A stretch of 60,870 nt of DNA from positions 2,379,230-2,440,099 of the forward strand of contig NZ_LR733556.1 in the NCBI RefSeq assembly GCF_902506265.1, read 5' to 3'. The position numbers were made by a program, and so were the translations under genes. Under the pieces are notes generated by a model. The model was not told the DNA's origin. It saw nothing but the letters and a program-made list of their open reading frames with translations, and made no database searches. Shown piece by piece: positions 1-8,493 of this stretch (positions are counted from its first letter, which is position 1; each line of letters opens with the position of its first letter). This DNA is from Flavobacterium sp. 9AF. Its GTDB lineage: Bacteria > Bacteroidota > Bacteroidia > Flavobacteriales > Flavobacteriaceae.

Positions 1-2
1 AA

Positions 3-176
3 GATTTGCCAATTATGAAACAAATAATAAAAGAAGTTATCCAAGTTTACAATCAAAAAAGACCTCACTACTCTAATCATATGTTAACTCCAAATCAAAT
101 GCATCAACAATCTAATCTAAAAATGAGAACTTATAAAAGAAAAAACACTTGCAAGAACGTTCTTGCAAGTGTTTAA
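3..176 (+). CDS. IS3-family transposase, C-terminal fragment
   Basis: The reading frame is open from the left edge and gives 57 residues before TAA. It contains YNQKRPHYSNHMLTPNQMH, the characteristic tail of the rve integrase core in IS3-family (IS150-like) transposases, where the final helix follows the DDE domain. The catalytic DDE residues would lie upstream, outside the window. The stop codon sits inside a 32 bp perfect palindrome (143-174). The family assignment is firm from this tail; the subgroup is not certain. Confidence 0.8.
   Translation, partial: DLPIMKQIIKEVIQVYNQKRPHYSNHMLTPNQMHQQSNLKMRTYKRKNTCKNVLASV
143..174 (+). terminator. Perfect 32 bp palindrome overlapping the transposase stop
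   Basis: The arms AAACACTTGCAAGAAC and GTTCTTGCAAGTGTTT are exact reverse complements with no spacer, and T-rich sequence follows. It probably terminates transposase transcription and shields the neighbour from read-through in either direction. Confidence 0.6.
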
Positions 177-225
177 TTTAATTATTTTTGTCTAATAAAT
201 CTGTATCGATTTTTTAGGACTAGTC

Positions 226-666
226 ATGAAACTACATAGAAGTGAAATTCAAATCCAATCTGTAAATGAATGGAGTAAAAATAGTAATATTAATTTTAGT
301 GGAAAAAAGGTTTTAATTGTAGAAGATACGATTATAAATGCCGTTTTACTTCAAAAAATATTGTCTAAATGGGAAATCCAATCGGAACATGTTGAAAATG
401 GTAAAATTGCATTGGAAAAGATAAAAAATACATCCTATGATTTTATATTAATGGATATACATATGCCTGATATGAATGGAATAGAAGTTACTAAACAAAT
501 TAAGACAACTGAAAATTTGAATAAAGATACACCCGTAATTGCATTAACTGCTGATACCATGTTAACTGTTGCTAATTATGAAAATAACTATTTTAACGGA
601 TTTTTATGGAAACCATTTGAAATAGATAAGTTGAAAAATGTTTTGCAACAACTGTTTTTGTCTTAA
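226..666 (+). CDS. Receiver-domain protein, probable truncated hybrid histidine kinase
   Basis: The product is 146 residues. A CheY-like receiver domain starts near residue 28 (VLIVEDT), has the phospho-acceptor Asp in LMDIHMPDMNG, the conserved Thr in ALTAD and the conserved Lys in LWKPFE. There is no output domain. The N-terminal stretch KLHRSEIQIQSVNEWSKNSNINFS resembles the degraded end of a histidine-kinase ATPase domain (LHxSxIxVxSxxGKGSxFxF) that normally precedes the receiver in hybrid kinases. The ATG lies exactly at the inferred IS3 right end, so the gene looks like the 3' remnant of an IS-interrupted hybrid kinase. Whether the remnant is expressed is unknown. A genuine stand-alone response regulator is the alternative. 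Confidence 0.7.
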   Translation: MKLHRSEIQIQSVNEWSKNSNINFSGKKVLIVEDTIINAVLLQKILSKWEIQSEHVENGKIALEKIKNTSYDFILMDIHMPDMNGIEVTKQIKTTENLNKDTPVIALTADTMLTVANYENNYFNGFLWKPFEIDKLKNVLQQLFLS

Positions 667-667
667 A

Positions 668-1060
668 TTATTTTTCGTTTAAATCACTTAGATGAAGACG
701 TAATGCTTTAACTGAAATGCTTATTTCCCAAAAGGATAGCCCTAAAGAGATAAGTAAACTTAACAAAGAAAGACCAAAAAGATAGATGCCCACTAATTGA
801 TGGCCTAAAAACAATAATAACATGGCAAATACTGATAAAAATAAGCACATTACTCCAGATAATTGCATGTATCTAATGAGCGTTAATCTTAAATTTAAAT
901 TTTTTATTTCTAATAAAATTACTTTGTTTTCCTCTTGATCGTAGGTTTTTTTTAAACTTCTAATGATTTGTGCTATAGTCAAAAACCGATTAGTATACGC
1001 TAAAAGTATTAATGAAGTAGCAGAAAAAAGTAGTGCAGGAGTTTCAATTGATAAGTTCAT
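668..1060 (-). CDS. DUF2721 family membrane protein
   Basis: The 130-residue product has an N-terminal hydrophobic segment with TPALLFSATSLILLAYTNRF, the hallmark opening of DUF2721 proteins, and two further hydrophobic helices around residues 65-115. The length fits that family, whose function is unknown; it is a small inner-membrane protein. The gene converges with the receiver gene, with one base between the stop codons. Confidence 0.75.
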   Translation of the reverse strand: MNLSIETPALLFSATSLILLAYTNRFLTIAQIIRSLKKTYDQEENKVILLEIKNLNLRLTLIRYMQLSGVMCLFLSVFAMLLLFLGHQLVGIYLFGLSLLSLLISLGLSFWEISISVKALRLHLSDLNEK

Positions 1061-1111
1061 TGTTTTCTTTTGTGATGTTCAAAGTTCGGGAAAATTTTAA
1101 AAATTAAAAAA

Positions 1112-1143
1112 AATCGCTAATCATTATTTTTAGATTAGCGATT
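1112..1143 (-). terminator. Intrinsic terminator
   Basis: Arms AATCGCTAATC (1112-1122) and GATTAGCGATT (1133-1143) are exact complements with a 10-base loop. On the minus strand a T-rich run follows (A-rich 1101-1111 on the plus strand), so it ends the 2804-1153 gene pair. Confidence 0.8.
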
Positions 1144-1152
1144 AGTTAAGAA

Positions 1153-1956
1153 TTATCTCCTTGCTCTTTTTTTTGTTTTTACCACTGTAGTTTTACCTCT
1201 CTTGTTTTTGTGGACAACGGTTGTTCCTCTACGCGAATGTACTACAACTGTTGAACGACTTCTTCTAGGAGTATATACTTTCCTAGCAACTACTACACGT
1301 CTTGTAGGTGTTCTTATATAATGTACACGATGAGGAGCACATCGAGTATAGAAAACAGTATGTCCATAAGGCTTCCATGGTTTCCAGCCTCTTGGATAAT
1401 TTCTCCATCTATAAGGAGATTTCCAAACAACATAACCTGGAGCGTAAATATAGCGTACACTTGGCCAGAACCATACATTTATAATGATTGCAGTAGGGTT
1501 AACTTCAAAACTATTTGGACCTTTACCACTTTTATCTATTTTCTCTTCAATTGAAGAAGGTTCTATTATAGTATTTTCTGCATATAAATCTTCATCGCCT
1601 TCAATTTGAAGTATAGCTTCTTCATTTCCAGTTTTTTCAATTCCTATGATTGCAATGTCTTGTTTTTCTGTGTCATTTAAATAGGTGCTTAAAACAATAA
1701 CATGCGTGTCGTTTTCTTGAATGTCGTTTACAATAATATAATCTATTTCTCCATCATCATTTAAATCTAAATTGTTTACATTATTGTTTTCTTCATTAAT
1801 CATTTTTTCAAAATCTTCTAAATTTGTAGATTTCTTAAAAATGGCTAACGCACCTTCAAGACTAAAGTTATCTCCAGTATGTTCTGGTTGGTCATTTTCT
1901 TGTGAAAAAGTTATACTAATTCCTAGAAGAAACACTAAAGTGAAGAATTTTTTCAT
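1153..1956 (-). CDS. Secreted protein with acidic middle and strongly basic tail
   Basis: The 267-residue product begins with a signal peptide (MKKFFTLVFLLGISITFSQ). The middle is acidic and includes DLNDDGEID (residues 64-72), a calcium-loop-like pattern of the EF-hand/FG-GAP kind. After a Trp/Pro/Tyr-rich stretch (about residues 160-205) the last ~60 residues are dominated by Arg, Lys and Val. I do not recognise a named family. The polar split suggests an envelope protein that could bind polyanions, which is inference. It lies 11 bp after the lipoprotein gene at 2804-1968 and is probably co-transcribed with it. Confidence 0.6.
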   Translation of the reverse strand: MKKFFTLVFLLGISITFSQENDQPEHTGDNFSLEGALAIFKKSTNLEDFEKMINEENNNVNNLDLNDDGEIDYIIVNDIQENDTHVIVLSTYLNDTEKQDIAIIGIEKTGNEEAILQIEGDEDLYAENTIIEPSSIEEKIDKSGKGPNSFEVNPTAIIINVWFWPSVRYIYAPGYVVWKSPYRWRNYPRGWKPWKPYGHTVFYTRCAPHRVHYIRTPTRRVVVARKVYTPRRSRSTVVVHSRRGTTVVHKNKRGKTTVVKTKKRARR

Positions 1957-1967
1957 AAAGTCTATTT

Positions 1968-2804
1968 TTAAAGTGTAATATTGTAAACTACTCCATTAGA
2001 ATGCGTATATGTAGCTTGGTTATCACAAGTATTGTTTCCATAATCTAAAATTCCGTCTAGTAAAGCTCCTTGTAAATTAAGTTGCCCTTGTGAAATATAA
2101 GTACAAGAATATTTTTTTATTAGAGGACTAACAACAGTAACAGTTAACGAGGAACCATTAGGTCTATTTACGGTATGAGTGCCAGATAAAACTTCGTATT
2201 CATTATCATTTAAATCAATAGTATTTACACCAGCAATTTGTTGTACAATTCTAGTTCCGTAAAAAGTAAAAATATTGCCACTAATAGTTGTTAATTTTCC
2301 GTTAGTTACTGTTCTTGACCATTTAGGTATTTGTGTATTACTAGTTTGATTTTCATAAACTACCGTACCTTCTATTTTTCTTCCATTCACATAATAATTA
2401 GAACGTTCAATTGTCATGTGACTACCATAATTAATTAAGTAATCGTCAAAAGTAATTGTTATTATACCTGAACGTAAAATACCATTATGTAAACAATTTG
2501 TTCCAAAATCAATTGCAAATGTTATTGGAAATTGTCCTAAAGTACCACTTTGGACAGAAATTGTTGCACAAGATGGAAAAGACATGGTTGTATTTCCATT
2601 TCTATTAGAATAAGTGTCTTGATTATTAGCAACGTCTAACCCTAAATCAAAATCTAATTCATTTGATAAATCAATTTGTGCATTAGCTGTAAGTAATTCT
2701 TGGTCTACTGTTATTGTGTCTTCGTCTTTATTACAAGATTGAAATAATGTTGCTGTAACAAAAAGTAGTGTAGCTGTAATAAGATTTAATTTTTTCATAA
2801 TCAA
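1968..2804 (-). CDS. Lipoprotein of unknown function
   Basis: The 278-residue product has a lipoprotein signal ending in the lipobox LFQSC (Cys24) followed by acidic NKDED, typical of Bacteroidota SPII lipoproteins. The body is Thr/Asn/Gly-rich and looks beta-stranded, with Cys pairs that could form disulfides. No named domain was recognised. The start could be ATG 2804 or the in-frame ATG at 2798 (MKKLN), which gives a more usual signal peptide. It is first of a two-gene unit with the 1153-1956 gene. Confidence 0.6.
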   Translation of the reverse strand: MIMKKLNLITATLLFVTATLFQSCNKDEDTITVDQELLTANAQIDLSNELDFDLGLDVANNQDTYSNRNGNTTMSFPSCATISVQSGTLGQFPITFAIDFGTNCLHNGILRSGIITITFDDYLINYGSHMTIERSNYYVNGRKIEGTVVYENQTSNTQIPKWSRTVTNGKLTTISGNIFTFYGTRIVQQIAGVNTIDLNDNEYEVLSGTHTVNRPNGSSLTVTVVSPLIKKYSCTYISQGQLNLQGALLDGILDYGNNTCDNQATYTHSNGVVYNITL

Positions 2805-2898
2805 AGTTTTTATGTTTATAGATAAGATTAAAAAAGATAAAAAAGGTTTAATTGAAATGTTAATTTTTTAACAAATTCTATCCAACAAGTGTGCCAAT

Positions 2899-3417
2899 TT
2901 ATTTTAGTAACCAATCCTTTTTTGAAATTCCATATACAGGATTTCCTTCAATCCTATTGTTTGATGTAATGTGTCCAATTATTTTTCCGCCTAATTTTTC
3001 CATTGCTTTTTGAGATCTAAAATTAGTTTTTCCTACATGAAAATGAACATCATCTACATAATTGAAAGCATAATCTAACATGAGTTTTTTAATTGTAGCA
3101 TTATAAATTGTACCCCAATATTTTCTTGATAAGAATGTAAATCCTATAACTACATTGCTATTTTCTATATTTAAATCATAATAACGTGAAGAACCTATAA
3201 TTTTCTTATCTTCTTGGTCAATTATTACAAATGCTCCTTTAGAATCCAAGGCCTTTTGAAAAAAATCTTGAAAAACTTCTTTGATATATCGATCATTATT
3301 GGGATGTTGTTCCCATAATAATTTATCTGACGCAATAGCATATAAATCGTTAAAATCTTCTTTTTGTAAAGGACGTATGAGGATTAAATCATTACTTAAT
3401 ATGGGCTGTAAATTCAT
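2899..3417 (-). CDS. GNAT family N-acetyltransferase
   Basis: The 172-residue product has the RimJ/RimL-like N-terminus (LIRPLQKEDFNDLYAIASD) and the GNAT core ending in FHVGKTNFRSQKAMEKLGGKIIGH, where the Asn/Ser-rich turn and AMEKLG helix form the acetyl-CoA-binding half of the fold. It should transfer an acetyl group from acetyl-CoA to an amine; the substrate cannot be told. The start overlaps the upstream stop by one base (TAATG), indicating translational coupling in the 5163-2899 operon. Confidence 0.8.
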   Translation of the reverse strand: MNLQPILSNDLILIRPLQKEDFNDLYAIASDKLLWEQHPNNDRYIKEVFQDFFQKALDSKGAFVIIDQEDKKIIGSSRYYDLNIENSNVVIGFTFLSRKYWGTIYNATIKKLMLDYAFNYVDDVHFHVGKTNFRSQKAMEKLGGKIIGHITSNNRIEGNPVYGISKKDWLLK

Positions 3418-4337
3418 TATAGTTTGATATTAATTTTATATATTCTACTATATCCGTTTTCATATTGATTGATTTCTTTTTCAAATTCTACAATGGTTTC
3501 AAAATGTCTATTGGTAACATGATTTCTCTTACTAGTAAAATATAAGGTGTGGGTATCTCTGTCATAATAAGGACAATAATCCATTGCTTTCGAATTAATT
3601 ATATTTCCCAAACTTGAAGCTAATTGCCAATTTCCATTTGTGTCTTTATAACTAATATACAAATCACCACTTCCTAAGCCATCATCTCTTTTGTAACCTG
3701 TGAAAAGTAAAAAGGATTCATCTGAAGCAATAAAAGCATTAAATTCATAACCCGAAGTATTAATAGCCGTTCCAAGGTTTTCTGGATTAGTAAAAGAATT
3801 ATTTTTCCAATAACATACAAAAATATCGTCCTTACCTAGTGATTTATCATTTTCGGAAGTAAAATATAAATTCCCATTTAAAGCAACAGATGGGTAAAAT
3901 TCATCTTTAGCTGAATTAACAGGTATTCCAATGTTAATGGGATGAGACCATTTTTCTTTTGCATCTTTCCTTTCAACATACCAAATGTCATAATCTTTAC
4001 TTTGGTTTGAAGTGTCTTCCAAAGGTCGGTTTGAAGAGAAGTACAATCGCAATCCATCTGCGCTTAGAAAAGGTTCTATGTCTCTATGGTCACTTGAGAA
4101 AGAGACTAATTCAGGAGTTGTCCATTTGTTTTTTATTTTTTTACTGTAGGCAATTCGAGAAATTTCTTCCGTTGTATTTTGTATGGTAAAATAGATTTCA
4201 TCTTGATTTTTAGAAAGCGTAAAATCTCTACAATTAGTAAATTGGATTAAAAAATCAAAGGCTGGAACTACCGTTTCATTTTGGCTAATACCATTTGCAA
4301 AAGTTAGTAAAACGAACCAAAAATATATTGTTTTCAT
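3417..4337 (-). CDS. Secreted PD40/WD40-like beta-propeller protein
   Basis: The 306-residue product has a signal peptide (to about ISQNE, residue 20). It then carries repeated blades of the TolB/PD40 type, such as EPFLSADGLRLYFSSNR, FYPSVALNGNLYFTSEN and YCPYYDRDTHTLYFTSKR. Such propellers generally bind proteins or ligands in the periplasm or at the surface. The gene lies 7 bp after the esterase gene and overlaps the GNAT start, so it is the middle gene of a three-gene operon. Its specific role is unknown. Confidence 0.7.
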   Translation of the reverse strand: MKTIYFWFVLLTFANGISQNETVVPAFDFLIQFTNCRDFTLSKNQDEIYFTIQNTTEEISRIAYSKKIKNKWTTPELVSFSSDHRDIEPFLSADGLRLYFSSNRPLEDTSNQSKDYDIWYVERKDAKEKWSHPINIGIPVNSAKDEFYPSVALNGNLYFTSENDKSLGKDDIFVCYWKNNSFTNPENLGTAINTSGYEFNAFIASDESFLLFTGYKRDDGLGSGDLYISYKDTNGNWQLASSLGNIINSKAMDYCPYYDRDTHTLYFTSKRNHVTNRHFETIVEFEKEINQYENGYSRIYKINIKL

Positions 4338-4344
4338 AAAATGA

Positions 4345-5163
4345 TTATTTGGATTCTTTATAGGGAAATTCTAATAAAAAGGCGTGGTATAAGCTGTTGT
4401 GTAATATAGTGGCATGATTTTCTTTAGAGAAAAATTGAAAATTTGATTGAATGGTTTTCGGATATTTTTTTAATTCTGAAGCCAAGTTTTTGGCATCTCT
4501 AATCATAATCTTATGTTCTTCACCAACTGCTACAAATACATAAACTGGTTTTTGAATCTTGGTTAAATATGTGTTGGCTTTTTGTAACAAGGATTGGTCA
4601 TCCCACCATAAACTCGGACTAGTAATGATATAATGCGTAAATAATTCTGGTTTTTTGAATAAAATTTCTGTAGCTAACAGACCGCCTAAAGATTGACCAA
4701 TGATATATTTTTTATTCGAAACCTTATAGTTGTTTGAAACGTAGGGCTGTAATTCTTCTTCAATAAAGCGAATGAATTTTTCAGAACCACCCGTTGTGGG
4801 ATAACTTTTTTTTAAATCATTTATTTCAGTTGGAAAAGTAAAATCTTGTTTCCTGTCAATATTAGCTATACCTACAACAATAGTTTTTGGCATTTGTAAT
4901 TGAAGGTTAAAAAATTGAACTAACCCACAAACATGCATGAAATCCTCATTCATGGACCCATCTAATAAATAAATTACTGGATATGTAATGGTGTCATTTT
5001 GAGTATATCCTTCTGGTAAATAAATATTTAATATTCGATTTTGAGAAAGAATATCTGAGTATAATGATACAGTTTCTCCAATATTCAGTGATTTTTTATT
5101 TTCTTGGCTTACAGTTCTTGTTGATAAGAGAAGAAAAATGAATAATAAGATTTGATGTTTCAT
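4345..5163 (-). CDS. Secreted esterase-fold alpha/beta hydrolase (Fes/IroE-like)
   Basis: The 272-residue product has a signal peptide (to about VSQ, residue 20) and an esterase-D-type alpha/beta hydrolase domain. It shows IYLLDGS (residues 64-70), the nucleophile elbow GQSLGG with Ser158, and a His in KENHATILH near residue 249. PF00756-type hydrolases of this size near outer-membrane receptors often cleave ester bonds of imported siderophores, and this gene is divergent from the receptor at 5265-7385. The siderophore link is inference from context. It is the first gene of an operon with the PD40 and GNAT genes. Confidence 0.75.
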   Translation of the reverse strand: MKHQILLFIFLLLSTRTVSQENKKSLNIGETVSLYSDILSQNRILNIYLPEGYTQNDTITYPVIYLLDGSMNEDFMHVCGLVQFFNLQLQMPKTIVVGIANIDRKQDFTFPTEINDLKKSYPTTGGSEKFIRFIEEELQPYVSNNYKVSNKKYIIGQSLGGLLATEILFKKPELFTHYIITSPSLWWDDQSLLQKANTYLTKIQKPVYVFVAVGEEHKIMIRDAKNLASELKKYPKTIQSNFQFFSKENHATILHNSLYHAFLLEFPYKESK

Positions 5164-5183
5164 GACAATTTATGAAAGTTTAT

Positions 5184-5191
5184 CAAATATA
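5184..5191 (-). promoter_or_regulatory. -7 promoter element for the esterase operon
   Basis: CAAATATA on the plus strand reads TATATTTG on the minus strand, matching TAnnTTTG, about 20 bp upstream of the esterase start. No clear -33 TTTG was seen. Confidence 0.45.
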
Positions 5192-5264
5192 AGTATTTAT
5201 CAATTTTTATGTAACGATTACTACGATAATGTGACTAACTTTTCATAATAGATTGAATTAAAAA

Positions 5265-7385
5265 ATGAAAAAAAAAATTATTCTAGGTTTGTTTTTATTT
5301 AACCCTTACACTATTGAAGTCTTTTCACAAGAAAAAGAAAATAAATCGGAAGAGAAAAAAGTAGAATTAAGTGAAGTGGTATTGACTAAACAAAAAAAAG
5401 CAATAGAACAAAAACCAGACAGAACTATTTTTGATTTTGAATCTCAAGCTCATCTTACTACTGGTTCTGTTATGGAAGGTTTGAAAAAGTTACCAGGTTT
5501 AATTGTCTCTGATGTAGCAGGAATGATGTATCAAGGAAAACAATTGGATGTTTTTTTAGATGGAAGACCGTTAAATATTTCTTCAAATGATTTGAATGCT
5601 TATTTAGAAGGTATGCCTGCCAATAGTATTGAAAAAGTTGAAATAATCACTCAGCCTGGAGCCGAATTTCCAGCAACATCAGGAGGTGCGATTATAAACA
5701 TTATTACGAGTAAAAAAGCAAGGAGTTATTTAAGTGCTACTTATTCTTCTGGAGCCAATTTTACAAATTATGATAAATTAAGATCAAGGTTTAATAATAG
5801 TTTGTTATTAAGTTCAAAAAATAAATACTTTGGTTGGCAATTGAACTTAGGTCAAAATTATAGAGAAACAGCACTATGGTCAACTATTTCTAGTGTAGCT
5901 AACCAAGTTGAAACCATATTGTCTGATACAGATTCTGATAGAATAGGGCGTACAACTTTTGCAAAATCTGCTTTTACGTTTGATTTCAAAAGAGATAGGT
6001 TGCTCATAAATTATGATGTTAATTTTACCAATAATAGGGTTTATGTGTTAGGAAGTGGTCTTGGTTTTAACACAGATGATAAAACAAATAATAAAAATGT
6101 GAGACAAGAAGCCGTAGCTACTTACCAAAAGAGATTTCAAGATAGTCGTAAAAAATTGGATTTTAGGTTGATGTATAATACCAATAAAAATGATTTTAAC
6201 TTGTTTTCTAGAAATCAAAATACAATAGCTTTAGATAATAATTCTCAATTTGATTATGTGAATTTTAAAATAGATTATTCTCAAGATCTAAAAATTTTAG
6301 ATGAAGGTAAAATGAGTGTTGGAACATTATATGATAATCTTACTTTTGAAACACAAAGTTTTGGGACTACAAATCTTGATTACTCTAGACGCACAGCAGC
6401 CACTTATTTAGAATTCCAAAGTTCGTATAAAAATTTTGATTTTATTTTAGGAGGTAGAACAGAAGATTATTTTATAAACGGTAAGACCGATACAAATGAA
6501 TTAATTCCATTTAATCAATTTAGATTTTTTCCTAATGCAAGTATTCAATACAATTTTGCACCACAAATATTTTTAAATTTAAATTATAATAAAAAGATAA
6601 GTTTGCCAAGCACTACATCTTTAAATCCAAACAATACAAATTATCAAAATCCTAATATAAATTATTCGGGTAATCCTCAATTACAGCCCACTATTTTTAA
6701 CAATTTTGAAGCAAAGATAAGTGCTTTTGATTATGCATTTATAGGATATAATGTGAGTATGATTGATAATCAAGTTATTAATAGAGTATTGCAAAACAAC
6801 ACTTCTGTATCCAATACTACAATAAACGTTGATCAATTAAAGATTCATAATTTTAATCTTGGGTTACCACTGCCCTATATGTTATTTACAAAAGGGTTAA
6901 AAGAAACTATGAAGTTTGATTTTAATCCAGATAAGATTAATTTTTTATATGTATATACGGGGTATCAACTACATGAAATACCCGATTTAAATTCAAAAGG
7001 TTTTTGGGTGTTTAATTTAATGTCTCAAATAATTTTGCCAAAGGAAATAAAGTTTGTGGCTAATTATAATTATAATACAAAAGGAGGAAACTATTATTAT
7101 TTTATTGCTAATAGACCTTTCAACCAGAGTTTAGATTTAACCTTTTCAAAGAAGTTTTTCAAAGATCAATTATCTATATCCATAAATGTTGATGATTTGT
7201 TGAATACAAATAGACAAAGTTTTGGTTCTTCCGGAACAGATTTATTGTTGCAAAGTAAATACGATTCAAGAAGATTTGGATTTTCTTTAAATTATAAGAT
7301 ACCTACTAAAAATAAATTAGCAAAAGAAGATGCTAATTTGTTAAACAAGGAGAAAAAAGAAGATAACATTCAAATTGGGAATTAA
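5265..7385 (+). CDS. TonB-dependent outer-membrane receptor, OMP beta-barrel family
   Basis: The 706-residue product starts with a hydrophobic signal segment ending near FSQ. A TonB-box-like acidic stretch with VELSEVVLTKQ and a plug domain follow (about residues 60-155: MEGLKKLPGLIVS, VFLDGRPLN, EKVEIITQPGAEFPATSGGAIINI), then a C-terminal beta-barrel of the PF14905 type. It lacks the carboxypeptidase-like domain seen in the receptor at 18529-20883. It should transport a ligand across the outer membrane using TonB energy. The divergent esterase gene suggests a ferric siderophore, but nothing in the protein fixes the ligand. Confidence 0.8.
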   Translation: MKKKIILGLFLFNPYTIEVFSQEKENKSEEKKVELSEVVLTKQKKAIEQKPDRTIFDFESQAHLTTGSVMEGLKKLPGLIVSDVAGMMYQGKQLDVFLDGRPLNISSNDLNAYLEGMPANSIEKVEIITQPGAEFPATSGGAIINIITSKKARSYLSATYSSGANFTNYDKLRSRFNNSLLLSSKNKYFGWQLNLGQNYRETALWSTISSVANQVETILSDTDSDRIGRTTFAKSAFTFDFKRDRLLINYDVNFTNNRVYVLGSGLGFNTDDKTNNKNVRQEAVATYQKRFQDSRKKLDFRLMYNTNKNDFNLFSRNQNTIALDNNSQFDYVNFKIDYSQDLKILDEGKMSVGTLYDNLTFETQSFGTTNLDYSRRTAATYLEFQSSYKNFDFILGGRTEDYFINGKTDTNELIPFNQFRFFPNASIQYNFAPQIFLNLNYNKKISLPSTTSLNPNNTNYQNPNINYSGNPQLQPTIFNNFEAKISAFDYAFIGYNVSMIDNQVINRVLQNNTSVSNTTINVDQLKIHNFNLGLPLPYMLFTKGLKETMKFDFNPDKINFLYVYTGYQLHEIPDLNSKGFWVFNLMSQIILPKEIKFVANYNYNTKGGNYYYFIANRPFNQSLDLTFSKKFFKDQLSISINVDDLLNTNRQSFGSSGTDLLLQSKYDSRRFGFSLNYKIPTKNKLAKEDANLLNKEKKEDNIQIGN

Positions 7386-7394
7386 TAAAATAGA

Positions 7395-7427
7395 AAAAAC
7401 CGTCTAAAAAGAAATTAGACGGTTTTT
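7395..7427 (+). terminator. Intrinsic terminator after the receptor gene
   Basis: Arms AAAAACCGTCTAA (7395-7407) and TTAGACGGTTTTT (7415-7427) are exact complements around a short A-rich loop, with T residues in the descending arm. Confidence 0.85.
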
Positions 7428-7515
7428 CATGCTTGATCTGTTTGTTTGTTGATTACAAATTTATAACGAATTTTAAAATTGGTTTTACAATAAAATTATA
7501 GATTTTGTTAAAGTT

Positions 7516-8388
7516 TTATTCTTCATTATACATAGCCCTAATTTGTTCTTTGTCTCCAGTTGATAAATAAGCTCTTTGTAAATTCCAGATGGAACCATCT
7601 TTTTTTGTCATAATAGGTGTGTTACTATCATATACCACAGAAGCACTCGCTCTTGAACCATATAGCATTATGGAGTTGTAATCAAAAGGAGTAGTAGTGC
7701 GAGTTTTACTCTTCTCATAAGGGGAAACCCAATTTGGTTTTAGATTAGTATAATTTATTTTAATAAAATTATCCCTATCTGATTTTTTTTGTTCATGAAA
7801 TAAACCTATCGAATGACCAATTTCATGAGCTATATTTCCAGAGCCATAGTACCTTGGGTCAATACTAATGATTTGCTCACCACCTTTCTTGCCAATGCTG
7901 GTTGTGTAAGCTGATCCATTATAATTTTGTTTTATTAAAATATAATCTCCTTTTTTTTCAGAAATTTCAATAAAGTTAAAATCCAATTGTGTACCCCACA
8001 TTCTTGTAGCTACTAACCATTTTTCTTTTAAATCGCTAGAAATACTATCTGCAAATTTCCAACGGATATTTTTTTCAGGCCAAAGGTTTTTTTTCGACTG
8101 ATTTACATCTTTTTTTTCATTTAATAATTTAAAATCCTCTCTTTCTAAAACTATATCCCCATCAAATAAATATTTATTATTTTCAATTTCGAGTAATTTT
8201 ATTTTATTGTCCAAATAAATAGCTTCTATTATTCTTCCTGTTTTTTTAGGATTATAAATTTCATCGGTTATAGAATTAATTTCATAAGTGTTATCTGTTA
8301 TCTCTGTTGTGTTATTATTAACACATGAAATAAAGAAAAAAGAATAAATTATTAAATGATGAAATTTTTTTGTAAAAATTTTTATCAT
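7516..8388 (-). CDS. Astacin-family (M12A) metalloprotease lipoprotein
   Basis: The 290-residue product has a lipobox FFISC (Cys22). The catalytic domain contains HEIGHSIGLFHE (His188, Glu189, His192, His198), the extended astacin zinc motif HExxHxxGxxHE, and the Met-turn SIMLYG (Met241). The ~100 residues before it could be a propeptide. The family includes flavastacin of Flavobacteriaceae. The enzyme should be a zinc endopeptidase anchored to the envelope. It is a single gene with no obvious operon partner. Confidence 0.9.
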   Translation of the reverse strand: MIKIFTKKFHHLIIYSFFFISCVNNNTTEITDNTYEINSITDEIYNPKKTGRIIEAIYLDNKIKLLEIENNKYLFDGDIVLEREDFKLLNEKKDVNQSKKNLWPEKNIRWKFADSISSDLKEKWLVATRMWGTQLDFNFIEISEKKGDYILIKQNYNGSAYTTSIGKKGGEQIISIDPRYYGSGNIAHEIGHSIGLFHEQKKSDRDNFIKINYTNLKPNWVSPYEKSKTRTTTPFDYNSIMLYGSRASASVVYDSNTPIMTKKDGSIWNLQRAYLSTGDKEQIRAMYNEE

Positions 8389-8493
8389 AAATCAAAAATG
8401 TTTGTTGTTTGTATGATAAAATTAGATAAAATGAGTGGTTAAAATTTACAAAAATATTGCAGATATTGTTAAATATTTTGTGTTAAGTTATTG

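Larger units (their letters stand above)
1..226 (+). mobile_element. Right end of an IS3-family insertion sequence (partial)
   Basis: This segment holds the last codons of an IS3-type transposase followed by a probable right terminal repeat. The sequence TTTTTTAGGACTAGTCA at 210-226 ends in CA, as IS3-family right ends do, and its complement starts TGACTAGTCC. The left part of the element lies outside the window, so its terminal repeats and target duplication cannot be compared. Placing the boundary at 226 is inference; the transposase tail itself is clear. Confidence 0.65.

Noticed and set aside
1..226. A complete insertion sequence
   Set aside because: Only the last 57 transposase residues and one end are present; the element is cut by the window edge.
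5211..5224. GTAAC-GATT-ACTAC between the esterase and receptor genes as another Crp/Fnr-like site
   Set aside because: Only three of five right half-site bases match and neither strand has a -7 element at the 22 bp spacing (the minus-strand TATATTTG is 3 bp too close).
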